Source of the DNA: Bacteroidales bacterium
GTDB lineage: Bacteria; Bacteroidota; Bacteroidia; Bacteroidales; UBA7960
DNA length: 6,640 nt
Assembly: GCA_003553005.1 (NCBI GenBank)
Contig: PUPG01000172.1
Location: 1-6,640, forward strand
Reading direction: 5' to 3'
In this document: positions 5,761-6,640 of the stretch, piece after piece
Layout: every line of letters starts with the position of its first letter
How positions within the stretch are numbered: the stretch's first letter is position 1
Notes under the pieces: generated by a model
What the model was told of the DNA's origin: nothing
The model's input: only the letters and a program-made list of their open reading frames with translations
Databases searched by the model: none
Program-made: the position numbers and the translations under genes

Positions 5761-6640
5761 ATGATGAAACAAGGCGGCAGGGTATTATTCCTGGATGAAA
5801 CGCACCCGGTCTTGCAGGATGACCTGGAGGGGATGGGGTACAGCTGCGTGTATGATCCGGACATTACCCGCGAGCAGTTGAAAGCCCGCATGCATGAGTT
5901 TACGGGCATCATCGTACGAAGCCGCATCAGGCTGGATCAGGAATTGATTGCCGCCGGTCAACGGCTTCGTTTTATCGGGCGCGTGGGCAGTGGCCTGGAA
6001 AATGTGGATGTGGAATTTGCTGCAAGCAGGGGGGTGGTCTGCCTGAACTCCCCGGAAGGGAATCGCCAGGCGGTTGGCGAACATGCCACCGGAATGCTCC
6101 TCGCACTCCTGCACAAGATATGCGTGGCCGACCGGGAGGTGAGAGAAGGCCAATGGCGCCGGGAGGCCAACCGGGGCACGGAGCTGAGCGGGAAAACGGT
6201 GGGCATTGTGGGGTATGGCAATACCGGTAGCGCATTTGCCCGTTGTCTCAGTGGCTTTGGTTGCACGCTGCTGGCTTATGACAAATATAAACAAGGCTTT
6301 AGCAATGATTTTGTCCGGGAGACCGATATGGATGAGATCTTTCGGGAAGCAGACGTGCTGAGCCTGCATGTACCCCTGACCGATGAGACCACTTACCTGG
6401 CAGACCAGGCTTACCTTGCCCGGTTCCGGAAAAGCATCATCCTGATTAACACGTCGCGGGGCCAGGTGGTCAATACGGCCGACCTTGTGGCAGCCCTTGA
6501 GGAAAAACGAATCCGCGGCGCCGCACTGGATGTGCTCGAATATGAAGATCTTTCCGCTGATGCCCTCGGCACGTCAGCCCTCCCGGCAAACTTTAGCAAG
6601 CTCTGCGCGATGCAAGGCAGGGTGGTGCTTACTCCGCATG
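5761..6640 (+). CDS. D-2-hydroxyacid dehydrogenase (phosphoglycerate dehydrogenase-like), cut by the window edge
   Basis: This is a cytoplasmic NAD-dependent oxidoreductase that interconverts 2-hydroxy and 2-keto acids. The substrate may be 3-phosphoglycerate, but that is not provable here. The first 293 residues are visible. RVGSGLENVD (74-83) is the family substrate-loop signature. The Rossmann motif is GYGNTG (151-156), with Asp174 ending the second strand (LLAYDKYK), which favours NAD over NADP. The catalytic triad is Arg233 (NTSRG), Glu262 (LDVLEYED) and His293 (LTPH), the last complete codon before the edge. The LDVLEYE element and the ~30-residue spacer before His resemble short Bacteroidota enzymes of roughly 310-320 residues without a C-terminal ACT domain, so perhaps 20-30 residues are missing. 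Asp263 replaces the usual Pro after the catalytic Glu. There are two tandem ATGs (5761, 5764); the gene begins 6 bases after the LysM-protein stop with no Shine-Dalgarno sequence, implying one operon with coupled translation. serA is possible, but I leave the symbol blank. Confidence 0.93.
   Translation, partial: MMKQGGRVLFLDETHPVLQDDLEGMGYSCVYDPDITREQLKARMHEFTGIIVRSRIRLDQELIAAGQRLRFIGRVGSGLENVDVEFAASRGVVCLNSPEGNRQAVGEHATGMLLALLHKICVADREVREGQWRREANRGTELSGKTVGIVGYGNTGSAFARCLSGFGCTLLAYDKYKQGFSNDFVRETDMDEIFREADVLSLHVPLTDETTYLADQAYLARFRKSIILINTSRGQVVNTADLVAALEEKRIRGAALDVLEYEDLSADALGTSALPANFSKLCAMQGRVVLTPH

Overview
The window looks like chromosomal DNA from a member of the Bacteroidota, possibly a moderately GC-rich saprospirian or cytophagian. 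The evidence is the Bacteroidota-style C-terminus of the seryl-tRNA synthetase, two exact matches to the Bacteroidetes -7 promoter consensus TAnnTTTG, weak or absent Shine-Dalgarno sequences at most starts, and a dehydrogenase of a type common in that phylum. I see no mobile elements, CRISPR arrays, rRNA or tRNA genes. All recognised genes are on the + strand.

Layout: a rho-independent terminator of an upstream gene (1-26) is followed by a promoter (about 43-50) and serS (120-1391). A 284-base non-coding gap (1392-1675) carries small palindromes and imperfect hairpins but no gene I can recognise. Next is a secreted 610-residue tetratricopeptide-repeat protein (1676-3508), closely coupled to rsmA/ksgA (about 3522-4301), the 16S rRNA dimethyltransferase. 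A 121-base gap with a small inverted repeat and a second TAnnTTTG element leads into a 443-residue membrane protein (4423-5754). Six bases later comes a D-2-hydroxyacid dehydrogenase that runs off the right edge (5761-6640, catalytic His at the last complete codon).

Functionally the window is mostly housekeeping: tRNA charging, ribosome maturation and an NAD-dependent dehydrogenase, plus a periplasmic TPR scaffold. The unusual gene is the 4423-5754 membrane protein. Its cytoplasmic half has the layout of a PP2C/PPM serine/threonine phosphatase, but most of the metal-binding aspartates appear to be replaced. It is joined through one transmembrane helix and a Pro/acidic linker to a periplasmic LysM domain. 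This suggests a pseudophosphatase that links the cell wall to the cytoplasm, possibly co-transcribed with the dehydrogenase. The PP2C assignment was made by eye and is the main point to test.
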